Part shown: positions 8,304 through 18,100 of the stretch, in pieces | Layout: each line of letters opens with the position of its first letter | Position numbering within the stretch: the stretch's first letter is position 1 | Source of the DNA: Massilia sp. R2A-15 | GTDB taxonomy: Bacteria > Pseudomonadota > Gammaproteobacteria > Burkholderiales > Burkholderiaceae_D | Reading direction: 5' to 3' | NCBI RefSeq assembly: GCF_030704305.1 | Contig: NZ_CP131935.1 | Location: 3,100,001-3,164,000 of the forward strand | Length of the DNA stretch: 64,000 bases | Program-made: the position numbers and the translations under genes | Notes under the pieces: generated by a model | What the model was told of the DNA's origin: nothing | Databases searched by the model: none | What the model saw: the letters and a program-made list of their open reading frames with translations, nothing else

Positions 8304-9773
8304 ATGAAACTCGCCTGCTCCGCTCTGTTCGCCCTCGCCGCGCTCGCCGCCCTGCCCGCCCACGCCGCCAAGAAGGCGCCCAAGAAGCTGACGGGCCTCG
8401 AACAGATCCAGACCGTGGTCGTGCTGTACGGCGAAAACCGCAGCTTCGACAACCTGTACGGCAGCTTCCCGGGCGCCAACGGCATCGCCAACGCCACCGC
8501 CGAAAACGGCCTGGTCCAGCGCGACCGCGACGGCACCGTGCTGGCCACCTTGCCGCCGGTGTGGCAGAAGGTGGGCGTACCCGACCCGCAGTATCCGGCC
8601 GCGATGCCGAACGCCCCGTTCCAGATCGACGCGCCGCCGATCAACCTGCCGCTGTCGGCCAAGACGCGCGACCTGACCCACCGCTTCTACCAGAACCAGA
8701 TGCAGATCAACGGCGGCAAGAACGACATGTTCGTGGCCTGGTCCGACGCCGGCGCGCTGACCATGGGCCACTACGACGGCGCGTCGCTGCCGCTGTGGAA
8801 ACTCGCCCGTGAATACACGCTGGCCGACAATTTCTTCATGGGCGCATTCGGCGGCTCCTACATCAACCACATGTGGCTGGCCTGCGCCTGCACGCCGAAT
8901 TTCCCCAACGCGCCCGACAAGATGCGCGCCAAGCTGGACGCGAACGGCCGCCTGATGGTCAAGGATGATTCGCCGGCCAGCGCAATGGCCGGCGGGCCGA
9001 AGTTCCAGGACGGCGTGATCAGCCCGGACGGCTACACCATCAATACCGTGCAGCCGAGCTATCAGCCGAGCCTGGCGAAGCCGGCCCAGGACGATCCGCG
9101 CCTGGCCGACCCGGCCGATGACCCGCTGCCACCGCAGACCCTGAAAACCATCGGCGACACCCTGTCCGACAAGCGCGTGACCTGGAAGTGGTATGCCGGC
9201 GGCTACAACGCGGCGCTGAAAGACCGCAAGCAGATCTACGGCGGCGAAGTGGACTTCCAGCCGCACCACCAGCCCTTCAACTATTTCCTGCGCTTTGCGC
9301 CAGGCACGAAGGATCGCGCCATCCACCTGAAGGACGGCGAGGACATGATGGCCGACATCAAGGCCGGCAAGCTGCCGCAGGTGACGTTCTACAAGCCGTC
9401 CGGCAAGCTCAACGAGCATCCCGGCGGCGCCAACGTGATGGAAGGCGACATCCACCTGGCCGACATCGTAGCGAAGCTGAAGGCGTCGCCGCAGTGGAAG
9501 CACATGGCGATCATCATCACCTACGACGAGAACGGCGGATTCTGGGACCACGTGGCGCCGCCGAAGGGCGACCGCTGGGGTCCGGGCTCGCGCATTCCGG
9601 CGATCATCATCTCGCCGTATGCCAAGAAAGGCTTCGTCGACCACACCCCGTACGACACCACGTCGATCCTGCAGTTCCTGACGCACCGCTTCAAGCTCGA
9701 ACCGCTGCCTGGCGTGCGCACCCAGCAAGGCGACCTGACCAATGCGTTCGAACTGAACAAGGCTGCGCGCTGA
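8304..9773 (+). CDS. Phosphoesterase family protein (acid phosphatase AcpA/phospholipase C type)
   Basis: An exported hydrolase of 489 residues in the phosphoesterase family (PF04185) that contains bacterial phospholipase C and acid phosphatase A. Residues 1-21 are a signal peptide ending PAHA. The metal-binding N-terminal motif YGENRSFDNLYG (residues 46-57) carries the catalytic-type Glu/Asn, and the C-terminal ITYDENGGFWDHVAPP holds the second metal site. Both are typical. The start follows directly from the signal peptide. Which phosphoester is cleaved (phospholipid or soluble monoester) cannot be told from sequence; phosphate scavenging is a reasonable guess. Confidence 0.88.
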   Translation: MKLACSALFALAALAALPAHAAKKAPKKLTGLEQIQTVVVLYGENRSFDNLYGSFPGANGIANATAENGLVQRDRDGTVLATLPPVWQKVGVPDPQYPAAMPNAPFQIDAPPINLPLSAKTRDLTHRFYQNQMQINGGKNDMFVAWSDAGALTMGHYDGASLPLWKLAREYTLADNFFMGAFGGSYINHMWLACACTPNFPNAPDKMRAKLDANGRLMVKDDSPASAMAGGPKFQDGVISPDGYTINTVQPSYQPSLAKPAQDDPRLADPADDPLPPQTLKTIGDTLSDKRVTWKWYAGGYNAALKDRKQIYGGEVDFQPHHQPFNYFLRFAPGTKDRAIHLKDGEDMMADIKAGKLPQVTFYKPSGKLNEHPGGANVMEGDIHLADIVAKLKASPQWKHMAIIITYDENGGFWDHVAPPKGDRWGPGSRIPAIIISPYAKKGFVDHTPYDTTSILQFLTHRFKLEPLPGVRTQQGDLTNAFELNKAAR

Positions 9774-9861
9774 GCTGGCGGCGAATTTAGTGCTCTGGCG
9801 CAAAAATATATGTGCTATCTTGCCATGATTGTAAAAAATTAATTATCGTGGAGATACATAT

Positions 9862-11424
9862 ATGCACAAGATCGTGTTCGGCGTGTTATTCGGCGCCATG
9901 TCGCTCGCACAGGCCGCATCGGGTTTCGTCTTTTCCGCCGAGCCCGGCCCGCATGGGGTCGGCTTGCGCACCGTGCAGCAATACGATTATTCGCGCACCT
10001 ACAAGGCCAGGATCGATGTGCTGACCCGCCAGCCCAGCTCCGGCGAGCGCGCGCGGCCGCTGCAAACGCTGATCTGGTATCCGGCGGCGAAAGGCGGCGC
10101 GCCGGTGCACTACATCGACTATCTGCGCACCGTCGCCACCGAAGAAGATTTCCACCGTCCAGCAGCTGAAATCGACAAGGTCACTTCGACCAGTATCTCG
10201 GGCATCTGGACCACCTTGAGCGCCGCGACGATCCGGGGCGAAGAAGCCCGGCCGATGTGGGCGGTGCGCAACGCCAGGCCGGCAGCGGGAAAATTCCCCG
10301 TAGTGATCTACGCGCCGAGTTTCAATGCGTCGGCGCATGAAAACGTCGACCTGTGCGAATACCTCGCGAGCCAGGGCTATGTGGTGATCTCGACCGCGGC
10401 GATCGGGCCGCACGGCCGCGCGATGACGATGGACCTCGAGGGTGTGGAAGCCCAGGCCGGCGATATCGAATTTTTGGTCGGCTACGCGCAATCGCTGCCG
10501 CAGGCCGATGCCGCGCACATCGCGGTGATCGGGTACAGCTGGGGCGGCCTGGCGAACGTGCTGGCCGCCGCCAGGGACAGCCGCATTTCGGCACTGGTGA
10601 GCCTGGACGGTTCGGTGCGTTATTTCCCGGAACTCGTGCGCTCGGCGAAATATGTCTCGCCCGAGCGGCTGACGGCCCCGTTCATGTACATCGCGGCCCG
10701 CCCAAGATCGATGGAAGAACATGCCACCCGCAAGTTCGATATGTCCAGCAACCTGCTGAACGACATCAAATACGCCGACTTCTACAAGCTGACGATGAAT
10801 CCGATGGAGCACTCGAACTTCAGCTCGGAGTTCCAGCGCTTCGCGTCGGATGGCGACCGGGGCCTGGACGAATACACGCGGGAGGAAACCTCGTTGGCGA
10901 TGAGCTGGATGGCGCGCTACGTCGCCCAGTTCCTCAACGCCTATTTGAAGAACGATACCGCCGGCCTCGCCTTCATGGCCAACGCGCCCGCCAAAAACGG
11001 CGTGCCGGCGCATATGCTGATGGTCGACAGGCGCGCCTCGAGCGGCCTGCCGCCGACGCTCGACACGTTCGCCGCCGGCCTGGGCCAGCGCGGATTCGGC
11101 CACGCATCGGAAGTGTACGCCGAGATGCAAAAGAAGCATCCCGATTTCAAGCTGGGCGACCAGGTGCTGATTGACTGGGGCTACCAGTTGCTGAGGGCGA
11201 ACAAGGTCAAGGAGTCGATCGAGATCTTCAAGCTCGCCACCATCGTCGATCCGAAAAGCGCGAATGCCTTCGACTCACTGGCGGAAGCCTATCAGCAAGC
11301 TGACGACAAGGCGCTGGCGATCAAGAATTACCAGCGCTCGCTGGAACTCGATCCGTCCAACACGAATGCGGTGGAGCGCCTGAAGACCCTGCATGCCGGC
11401 GTGACCAAACCGGCCGCCGGATAA
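9862..11424 (+). CDS. Secreted alpha/beta hydrolase (dienelactone hydrolase-like) with C-terminal TPR
   Basis: A 520-residue exported protein with a signal peptide over about residues 1-19. The hydrolase core has the elbow GYSWGG with Ser226; the middle shows VVIYAPSFNASAHENVDLCEYLASQGYVV, here split by eye into family-like strands. The final 110 residues (from about 405) contain tetratricopeptide-type helices, including AFDSLAEAYQQADD. GGAG lies nine bases before the ATG. It ends eight bases before the antiporter gene, so they may share a transcript. Substrate unknown. Confidence 0.8.
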   Translation: MHKIVFGVLFGAMSLAQAASGFVFSAEPGPHGVGLRTVQQYDYSRTYKARIDVLTRQPSSGERARPLQTLIWYPAAKGGAPVHYIDYLRTVATEEDFHRPAAEIDKVTSTSISGIWTTLSAATIRGEEARPMWAVRNARPAAGKFPVVIYAPSFNASAHENVDLCEYLASQGYVVISTAAIGPHGRAMTMDLEGVEAQAGDIEFLVGYAQSLPQADAAHIAVIGYSWGGLANVLAAARDSRISALVSLDGSVRYFPELVRSAKYVSPERLTAPFMYIAARPRSMEEHATRKFDMSSNLLNDIKYADFYKLTMNPMEHSNFSSEFQRFASDGDRGLDEYTREETSLAMSWMARYVAQFLNAYLKNDTAGLAFMANAPAKNGVPAHMLMVDRRASSGLPPTLDTFAAGLGQRGFGHASEVYAEMQKKHPDFKLGDQVLIDWGYQLLRANKVKESIEIFKLATIVDPKSANAFDSLAEAYQQADDKALAIKNYQRSLELDPSNTNAVERLKTLHAGVTKPAAG

Positions 11425-11431
11425 GGACACG

Positions 11432-12673
11432 ATGCACACAGTCGAACTTGCCGGCGCGATCCTGTTCGGCTGTGCCCTGATCCACACCTTCGCCGCAAAG
11501 GGTTTCGAGGTGCTGGCGCACCGCCACCCGCGCCACGCCGGCCTGCTGCACCTTCTCGGCGAGGTCGAGGTGGTGTTCGGCTTCTGGGCCTTCATCCTGA
11601 TCATCGCGATGGCGCTGCTGTCGGGCGGCCAAGCGGCGATTGCGTACGCCGAGTCGCGCCAGTACACCGAGCCGCTGTTCGTGTTCGTGGTGATGGTGGT
11701 GGCGGCTTCGCGCCCGGTGCTGGACAGCGTGCGCGGCCTGCTGGGCTGGCTGGCGCGGCTGGCCCCGATGCGCGACGAGGTGGCGCAGACCTGGCTTGGC
11801 CTGGCGCTCGTGCCGCTGGCCGGTTCGCTGGTCACGGAGCCGGCGGCGATGACGATCGCCGCGCTGATGCTGGCGCCTCTGGTCTTTCGGCCCGGCCCTC
11901 CGGAGTGGCTCAAGTACGGCGCCCTCGGCGTCCTGTTCGTCAACGTGTCGATCGGCGGCACCCTGACCGCCTACGCCGCGCCGCCGGTGCTGATGGTGGC
12001 CGGCGCCTGGGGCTGGGACAGCGCCTTCATGGCCGCGCAGTTCGGCTGGAAGGCGGCGCTGGCGGTCGCCATCAACGCGACCGGCGTTACCTTCCTGCTG
12101 CGGCGCCACCTCGTAGCGGCAAAGCCAGCCGCGACCGCGCCGCGCGTGCCGCCCGCAATCGCCCTGATCCACCTCGCCTTCCTTGCCGCCGTCGTGCTGC
12201 TCGCGCACCATCCGGTGCTGTTCCTCGGCCTGTTCCTGCTGTTCCTCGGCTACACCCAGGCCTACCCGCGCCACCAGGATCCGCTGATCCTGAAGGAAGG
12301 CTTGCTGGTCGGCTTCTTCCTGGCCGGGCTGGTGGTGCTGGGCGGCATGCAGCAATGGTGGCTGCAGCCGCTGGTCTCGAGCCTGGGCCCGACCGCGCTG
12401 TTCTTCGGCGCGCTCGGCCTGACCGCGGTGACCGACAACGCCGCGCTCACCTACCTGGGCTCGCTGATTTCCGGCCTGTCCGCCCACGACAGGTATATGC
12501 TGGTGGCCGGGGCCGTCGCCGGCGGCGGGCTGACCGTGATCGCGAACGCGCCGAATCCGGCAGGGGTGTCGCTGCTGCGGCGCGGCTTCAACGACGAATC
12601 GATCGGCGCGGCCGGCCTGTTCCTGGGCGCGCTTGCGCCGACCATCGTCGCGGCGGCACTTTTCCTCATTTAG
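11432..12673 (+). CDS. Putative Na+/H+ antiporter, integral membrane protein
   Basis: A 413-residue polytopic inner-membrane protein with about ten to eleven hydrophobic segments spread over its length. It resembles the family annotated as putative Na+/H+ antiporter (PF07399): an early EVEVVFGFWAF, then SLVTEPAAMTIAAL, SIGGTLTAYAAPPVLM and near the end GLTAVTDNAALTYLGSL. These small-residue and acidic positions inside membrane segments suit ion exchange. Transport activity is inferred from family only. It begins seven bases after the hydrolase stop and is followed by the HepT-like gene within 15 bases. Confidence 0.78.
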   Translation: MHTVELAGAILFGCALIHTFAAKGFEVLAHRHPRHAGLLHLLGEVEVVFGFWAFILIIAMALLSGGQAAIAYAESRQYTEPLFVFVVMVVAASRPVLDSVRGLLGWLARLAPMRDEVAQTWLGLALVPLAGSLVTEPAAMTIAALMLAPLVFRPGPPEWLKYGALGVLFVNVSIGGTLTAYAAPPVLMVAGAWGWDSAFMAAQFGWKAALAVAINATGVTFLLRRHLVAAKPAATAPRVPPAIALIHLAFLAAVVLLAHHPVLFLGLFLLFLGYTQAYPRHQDPLILKEGLLVGFFLAGLVVLGGMQQWWLQPLVSSLGPTALFFGALGLTAVTDNAALTYLGSLISGLSAHDRYMLVAGAVAGGGLTVIANAPNPAGVSLLRRGFNDESIGAAGLFLGALAPTIVAAALFLI

Positions 12674-12688
12674 CCAGTGGAGGCAATC

Positions 12689-13117
12689 ATGAGCGACCAG
12701 GTACTTGCGAGCAAGACGGCGATGATCGAGCATTGCCTGCGGCGGGCGCGCGAGGAATACGAAAAAGATCCCACCACCTTCCTCGACGACATCACCCGGC
12801 GCGACGCGGCCACGCTCAACGTGCTGCGCGCGTGGGAAGCGGCGGTGGAAATGGGCGACTACGTGATCGGCAGCTACGGATTGGGCGAACCTGAAGACGA
12901 AGGCCACGTGTTCACGCTGCTGCGCGAGCACGGCTGGATCGGCGACACACTGGCCCACGACCTGGTGCGCGTCGGCGAATTCTGCCGCGCCGAGTGGGAC
13001 TACCAGGCCGCGCCGCTGCCGGCGCTGGTGACCATCGTCAAGCGCGGGCTGGACGATGTCGAAGCGTTCGCCCAGGCGCTGCTCACGCGCGAGTCAAACC
13101 GCCCGCCGGTGCCTTGA
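12689..13117 (+). CDS. HepT-like (DUF86) protein lacking the RX4HXY active-site residues
   Basis: The 142-residue protein follows the layout of HepT RNase toxins: MIEHCLRRAREEYEKDP at the N-terminus, RRDAATLNVLRAWEAA in the second helix and VGEFCRAEWDYQ where HepT has VGFRNIAVHDYQ. HepT cuts RNA through an R-x4-H-x-Y motif. Here the aligned residues are Phe98, Trp103 and Tyr105, so the Arg and His are gone and only Tyr remains. No MNT-type nucleotidyltransferase antitoxin gene is adjacent. GGAGG lies five bases before the ATG at 12689. It overlaps the convergent esterase gene by 24 bases. The alignment is from memory of family members. Confidence 0.65.
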   Translation: MSDQVLASKTAMIEHCLRRAREEYEKDPTTFLDDITRRDAATLNVLRAWEAAVEMGDYVIGSYGLGEPEDEGHVFTLLREHGWIGDTLAHDLVRVGEFCRAEWDYQAAPLPALVTIVKRGLDDVEAFAQALLTRESNRPPVP

Positions 13118-14218
13118 AAAGAAATCGAGCATCATCCGGCTCGCATCCGGCCCGCGCCCGGAGTTATACGACAGCCGCTCGTCGCCGCCGCTCCATGCAT
13201 GCTTCAGTTCGGCGATGCGCGCCACCCGCAGCATCACCTTGCGGCCGCGGTACACGTCGCGCAAGTGGTAGCCGTGGCCGCGCCGGGTACCGAGCTTCAC
13301 CTTTACCTGTTCGGGACTGTCGGCCGGCAGGCGGTTGACCAGCATCGCCTGGCGCGCCAGCTGAACCTGATTGATCGGCCGCACCACGTGGTCGTCCTCG
13401 CCCTGGATCAGGATCGTCGGCAAGGGCGAAAACGCGTCGCGCTTGTCCAGCACTTCCTCGATCGCCCCGTCCACGCGCGCGCCGCCGCCGTGCTGCATCA
13501 CCGCCAGCGCCCCGATGGTGCTGTGGCCGGCGCCGAAACTCGGCCCCGAATGCAGGCCGAGGGCGGCGAACAACTCGGGATGGTTCAGCGCGACGATGTT
13601 GGCCATGCCCGCGCCGGCCGAAATGCCGCAGATATAAATGCGCGACCGGTCGATCGGGTAACTGGCCATCACCTTGTTGACGATGCCGACGATCATCGGC
13701 ACGTCGCCGCCGCCCTGCTGGGTCGCGCGGTCGTACCATTTCCAGCAGCGATGGGGATGGGTGCTGACGGCCTGCTGCGGATACAGCACCGCGTAGCCGG
13801 CGGCCTCGGCCAGCTGGTTCATGCGCGTGCCCTCGGCAAACAGCGTCGCGGTCTGGTCGCAGCCGTGCAGCATGACGATCAACGGCAGGCCGGTGTCGGC
13901 GGGCGGCTTGTCGGGCAGGTACAGCCAGTAGCTCATGCGGCGCAGGGTGCCGCGCTCGGATATTCCCGGCAGATAGGAAGCGAGCCACTTGCCGATGGCG
14001 GGAGCCGGCGACGCCGGCTTGGCGGCGGCCGGGGTGCTGCGTTTGGCGCGCGCCTTGAGCGGAGTGACGGTGGCGGCTACGCCGGCCGGACGAACCTTGG
14101 CCTGGCGTTTGGGCTTGGGCGGCGCGAGCAGGCTGCCGATGGCGCGGACAACCGAACGCTGCTGCTTCTTAGTGGCGCGCAGCACGCTGCGCAGCCATGG
14201 GTTAGCTGTTTTTACCAT
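13094..14218 (-). CDS. PHB depolymerase family esterase
   Basis: A serine esterase of the poly(3-hydroxybutyrate) depolymerase/LpqC-like family, 374 residues from the chosen start. A basic, Ala/Pro-rich N-terminal region (about 1-85) precedes the catalytic domain, which shows YWLYLPDK, VMLHGCDQTA (oxyanion region), the elbow GISAGAG with Ser200, IQGEDDHVV (catalytic Asp region) and GHGYH (catalytic His). The start MVKTANPWLR at 14218 is preferred over ATG-like codons further upstream. No convincing signal peptide is present, so an intracellular polyester or oligomer is a likelier substrate than external PHB. Confidence 0.85.
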   Translation of the reverse strand: MVKTANPWLRSVLRATKKQQRSVVRAIGSLLAPPKPKRQAKVRPAGVAATVTPLKARAKRSTPAAAKPASPAPAIGKWLASYLPGISERGTLRRMSYWLYLPDKPPADTGLPLIVMLHGCDQTATLFAEGTRMNQLAEAAGYAVLYPQQAVSTHPHRCWKWYDRATQQGGGDVPMIVGIVNKVMASYPIDRSRIYICGISAGAGMANIVALNHPELFAALGLHSGPSFGAGHSTIGALAVMQHGGGARVDGAIEEVLDKRDAFSPLPTILIQGEDDHVVRPINQVQLARQAMLVNRLPADSPEQVKVKLGTRRGHGYHLRDVYRGRKVMLRVARIAELKHAWSGGDERLSYNSGRGPDASRMMLDFFSRHRRAV

Positions 14219-14444
14219 CGGAGCCTGGTGAGGGGAACGTGAATGCGCGCCAGCAGGAACGCCCGGAACGAGCGGGTGCGGATTGGTTTGCCCAGCGGGC
14301 CGGCGTTGTTGCAGCGTGCGTTCACAAACATCATTTAGGGTGCCTCCGTGTTTTTTTACCAGAGTATCCAGTGTGCAATCCCGGCTCTGTGCGCTGGCGC
14401 GCATAAGGGCATGAACACAACGGATTGATTTGGCGGCAGCACGA

Positions 14445-14458
14445 TTGAGCTACATCAA
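14445..14458 (+). promoter_or_regulatory. FNR/CRP-type operator upstream of the PRC-barrel gene
   Basis: TTGAG-CTAC-ATCAA matches the FNR pattern TTGAT-N4-ATCAA at nine of ten half-site bases. Its centre (14451.5) is 41.5 bases before about 14493, where a start site is expected from a possible -10 element TAGGCT at 14481-14486. That is the geometry of class II FNR activation. The intergenic region 14219-14511 holds nothing else I can identify. Confidence 0.55.
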
Positions 14459-14511
14459 AGACGTGCCGCTTTGGCGTCCCTAGGCTGGGGATTCACCAGG
14501 AGGGACTAATC

Positions 14512-15015
14512 ATGGGCTTTCTAGACCGTGACAGATTGGGGATATACAAGCACGCCAGCGGAAAGGGGCCGGGACCGGCACTGATGGGTTCCGACACCCT
14601 GATCGGCGAGAGCGTGATCAACACCGAGGGGCTGAGCCTCGGCGACATCAAGGAAATCATGCTCGACATGCGCACCGGACAAGTGGCGTATGCGGTGCTG
14701 GCGTTCGGCGGCTTTTTCGGGCTGGGCGAGAAACTGTTCGCCGTGCCGTGGCAAGCGCTGCGCCTGGATACCGTGGACAAATGCTTCGTGCTCGACGTGG
14801 ACAAGGACAAACTGAAGTCGGCGCCGGGATTCAATTCGCATTCGTGGCCCGACATGACCGACGTGGAGTGGGTGAAGCAGGTGCACAGTTTCTATGGCGC
14901 CGATCTTCCGGGTCACGGCACCGGCGTGCCGGTGGACGGCATGGTGGGAGGCGCGGTGCGCGGGGCCGGCGCCAGCTCGGGGCCGGCGATGGGGGAAACG
15001 CGCAGCGATCACTAG
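14512..15015 (+). CDS. PRC-barrel domain protein
   Basis: A soluble 167-residue protein. Residues 25-105 form a PRC-barrel: SDTLIGESVINTEGLSLGDI, then LDMRTGQVAYAVLAFGG and FAVPWQALRLD, the usual order of strands. The tail (about 135-167) is Gly/Pro-rich and probably disordered. The ATG is preceded by a strong GGAGGG. PRC-barrel proteins of this kind often accompany stress or photosynthesis genes; here no partner is nearby. The FNR-type box upstream suggests induction at low oxygen. Confidence 0.85.
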   Translation: MGFLDRDRLGIYKHASGKGPGPALMGSDTLIGESVINTEGLSLGDIKEIMLDMRTGQVAYAVLAFGGFFGLGEKLFAVPWQALRLDTVDKCFVLDVDKDKLKSAPGFNSHSWPDMTDVEWVKQVHSFYGADLPGHGTGVPVDGMVGGAVRGAGASSGPAMGETRSDH

Positions 15016-15028
15016 AAGATGCAGACCG

Positions 15029-15055
15029 GGGGTCAGGTCCGCTGGACCTGACCCC
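15029..15055. repeat. 27-bp dispersed palindrome, copy 2
   Basis: Arms GGGGTCAGGTCC and GGACCTGACCCC around centre GCT, perfectly complementary. It starts 13 bases after the PRC-barrel stop and pairs with another copy 58 bases further on, between convergent genes. Confidence 0.92.
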
Positions 15056-15113
15056 GAATTTGACACTAGCGGTGGAATCACTTTACCGTCAAATCCATCT
15101 GCCGCGGCAACCC

Positions 15114-15140
15114 CGGGTCAGGTCCGGCGGACCTGACCCC
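15114..15140. repeat. 27-bp dispersed palindrome, copy 3
   Basis: Same element with centre GGC and one base changed at the left outer end (C for G). It lies five bases beyond the hrpA stop codon and is the second member of a pair. Confidence 0.88.
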
Positions 15141-15145
15141 AACTT

Positions 15146-18100
15146 CTAGCGCTGCATCGACTCCCACACCTTCTGCAGCCGCTTGGCCGACACCGGCATC
15201 GGCGTACGCAGCTCCTGCGCAAACAGCGACACCCGCAACTCTTCCAGCATCCAGCGGAAATCGGTCATGCGCGGGTCGGTATTTTTGCCCGCCTGCGTCT
15301 TCGAAATCCGCAGGAACTGGCTCGCCGCCCCGTTCCATTCCGCCATCAGCTTCGCATCGCGCGCCGGATCGCCGCGCAGCTTCTCGATCCGCACATTGAT
15401 CGCCTTCAGGTAGCGCGGGAAGTGCGACAGCTGCGCGTACTCGGTGTCGGTGACGAAGCGCTTGTGCACCAGGCCGCGTAACTGCTCCTGCATGTCGGCC
15501 GCCGCCTGCGCCTGCACGCCCTGCAGCTTCTTGGGCAGCCCGTGGAACTCGGTCAGCACCAACGACACCAGCCGCGCAATCTCGTTGACCAGCAAGCCAA
15601 GCCGCGACTTGCCCTCGTCCCTGCGCTTGTTGAACGAGGCCGCGTCGGTCGGCAGGGGATCCTGCAGGCAGGCGATGTCAATCGCCTTCGCGATGATCTG
15701 GTCGCGCAGCTCTTCCTGCGATCCCATCGCCATGAACTGCATCCCCATTTGCTGCATGCCCGGGATGTTCTTTTCGATGAACTTGAGCTGCTCCTTGAAC
15801 TGCAGCGCAAACAGGCGGCGCAGGCCGATCCTGTGCGTGCGCGCGGCCACCGTCGGATCGTCGAACACTTCGAGGTCGCAGTGCGTGCCCTTGTCCACCA
15901 GCGCCGGGAAGCCGATCAGGGTCAGCTTGCCCTGCACGATCTCGAGCAACTCCGGTAGCTCGCCGAAGGTCCACGAGGTGATGTTGGTGTGGGCGCCCGT
16001 CGCCTTCGGCGCCTCCGCGGCCGGCGCCGCCGCCTTGCCTTTAACGGGAGCCGCCGGCGCCGCCACCGCGGTCGCTTCGGCCAGCTTCTGGAAGCTCTGG
16101 CGCGCCTGCCCGCCGAATTCGGCCTGCAGGGTGGCCAGGTTGCGCCCCATGTCGAGCTGGCGCCCGTGCTCGTCGATCACCTTGAAGTTCATGAAGTGGT
16201 GCGCCGGCAGCGTTTCGACCTTGAAGTCGGTGGTCATCACCGCGATGCTGGTCTGGGCGCGGATGTCGGCGATGATCGCGTCGATCAGATCACCGCGGCC
16301 GAACTTGCCGGCGTCCTGAATCCGTTCGCAAAAACGCGCCGCGTAATCGGGCAGCGGCACGCAATGGCGGCGCAGCTTCTGCGGCAGGGACTTGAGCAGC
16401 AGGTGCACCTTCTCCTTCAGCATGCCCGGCACCAGCCACTCGACGCGCTCGCGCGGCAGCTGGTTCAGCGCAAACAGCGGCACCGACATCGTCACGCCGT
16501 CGCGCACGCTGCCAGGCTCGAAGTGGTAGGTCAGCGCCATCTCGATGCCGGTGACGGTCAGCGTCTTCGGGAACAGTTCCGTGGTGACGCCGGCCGCCTC
16601 GTGCCGCATCAGCTCTTCGCGGTTCAGGAACAGCAGCTTCGGATTATCTCGCGTGGCATCCTTGTGCCACTTCTCGAAGCCGGCGCCGTTGACCACGTCG
16701 GCCGGGATCAGCTTGTCGTAGAAGGCGGCGATCAGGTGATCGTCCACCAGCACGTCGAGCCGGCGCGACTTGTGCTCGAGGTTCTCGATCTCCTTGACCA
16801 GCTTGTGGTTGTGGGCGAAGAACGGCGCGCGCGTGTCGTAGTCGCCGCCGACCAGCGCGTCCTGGATGAAGATCGAACGCGCTTCCTGCGGATTGAACTG
16901 GCCGTAGTTGATCCGGCGCTGGCTGTACACCACCAGCCCGTACAAGGTCGCGCGTTCGGATGCGGTCACCTGCGCGGCGCGCTTTTCCCAGCGCGGCTCG
17001 CCCCACGATTTTTTCAGCAAGTGCGCGCCGACGCGCTCGACCCACTCCGGCTGGATGTTGGCGATCGTGCGCGCGTACAGGCGCGTGGTTTCGACCAGTT
17101 CGGCCGCCATCACCCACTTGCCCGGTTTCTTGATCAGCGAGGAACCTGGCCAGATGTGGAACTTGATGCCGCGCGCGCCCAGGTAGCCGGTGCCCGGCTC
17201 ATCCTCGCTCTTGAAGCCGATGTTCCCCAAGAGGCCCGTGAGCAGCGCGGTGTGCAGGTTTTCGTAAGTGGCCGGCAGCTCGTTCAGGCGCCAGCCCTGC
17301 TCCTTGACGATGGTGAGCAGCTGCGAATGCACGTCGCGCCACTCGCGCAGGCGCACTTGCGACAGGAAGCTGGAACGGCAGGTTTCCATCAGCTGGCGAT
17401 TGGTTTTCTTGTGCTCGATCGCCTGCTCGAACCAGCGCCAGATCTTCAGGTAGGTCAGGAACTCCGACTTCTCGTCGGCGAACTTCTTGTGCGCTTCGTC
17501 GGCGGCCTGCTGATGCTCCATCGGCCGGTCGCGCGGGTCCTGCACCGACAGCGCCGACGCGACGATCAGCATCTCGGTCAGGCAGGCGTTTTCCAGCGCG
17601 GCCAGGATCATGCGGCCCACGCGCGGGTCGAGCGGCAGGCGAGCCAGCTTGTTGCCGAGCGGGGTCAGTTGGTTGAACTCGTCGACCGCGCCCACTTCCT
17701 GCAGCAGCTGGTAGCCGTCGGCAATCGCGCGGCCTTGCGGCGGCTCGATGAAGGGGAAGGTCTCGACGTCGGTCAGGTGCAGGGACTTCATGCGCAGGAT
17801 GACCGCCGCCAGCGACGAGCGCAGGATTTCCGGCTCGGTGAACTTCGGCCGCTGCAGGAAGTCCTGTTCTTCGTACAGGCGGATGCAGACGCCGTCGGCG
17901 ACGCGGCCGCAACGGCCGGCGCGCTGGTTCGCCGCCGACTGCGCGATCGGCTCGACCTGCAGCTGCTCGACCTTGTTGCGGAAGCTGTAGCGCTTCACGC
18001 GCGCCAGGCCCGCGTCGACCACGTAGCGGATGCCCGGCACGGTCAGCGAAGTCTCGGCCACGTTGGTCGCCAGGACGATGCGGCGCGCGTTGCCGATCTT

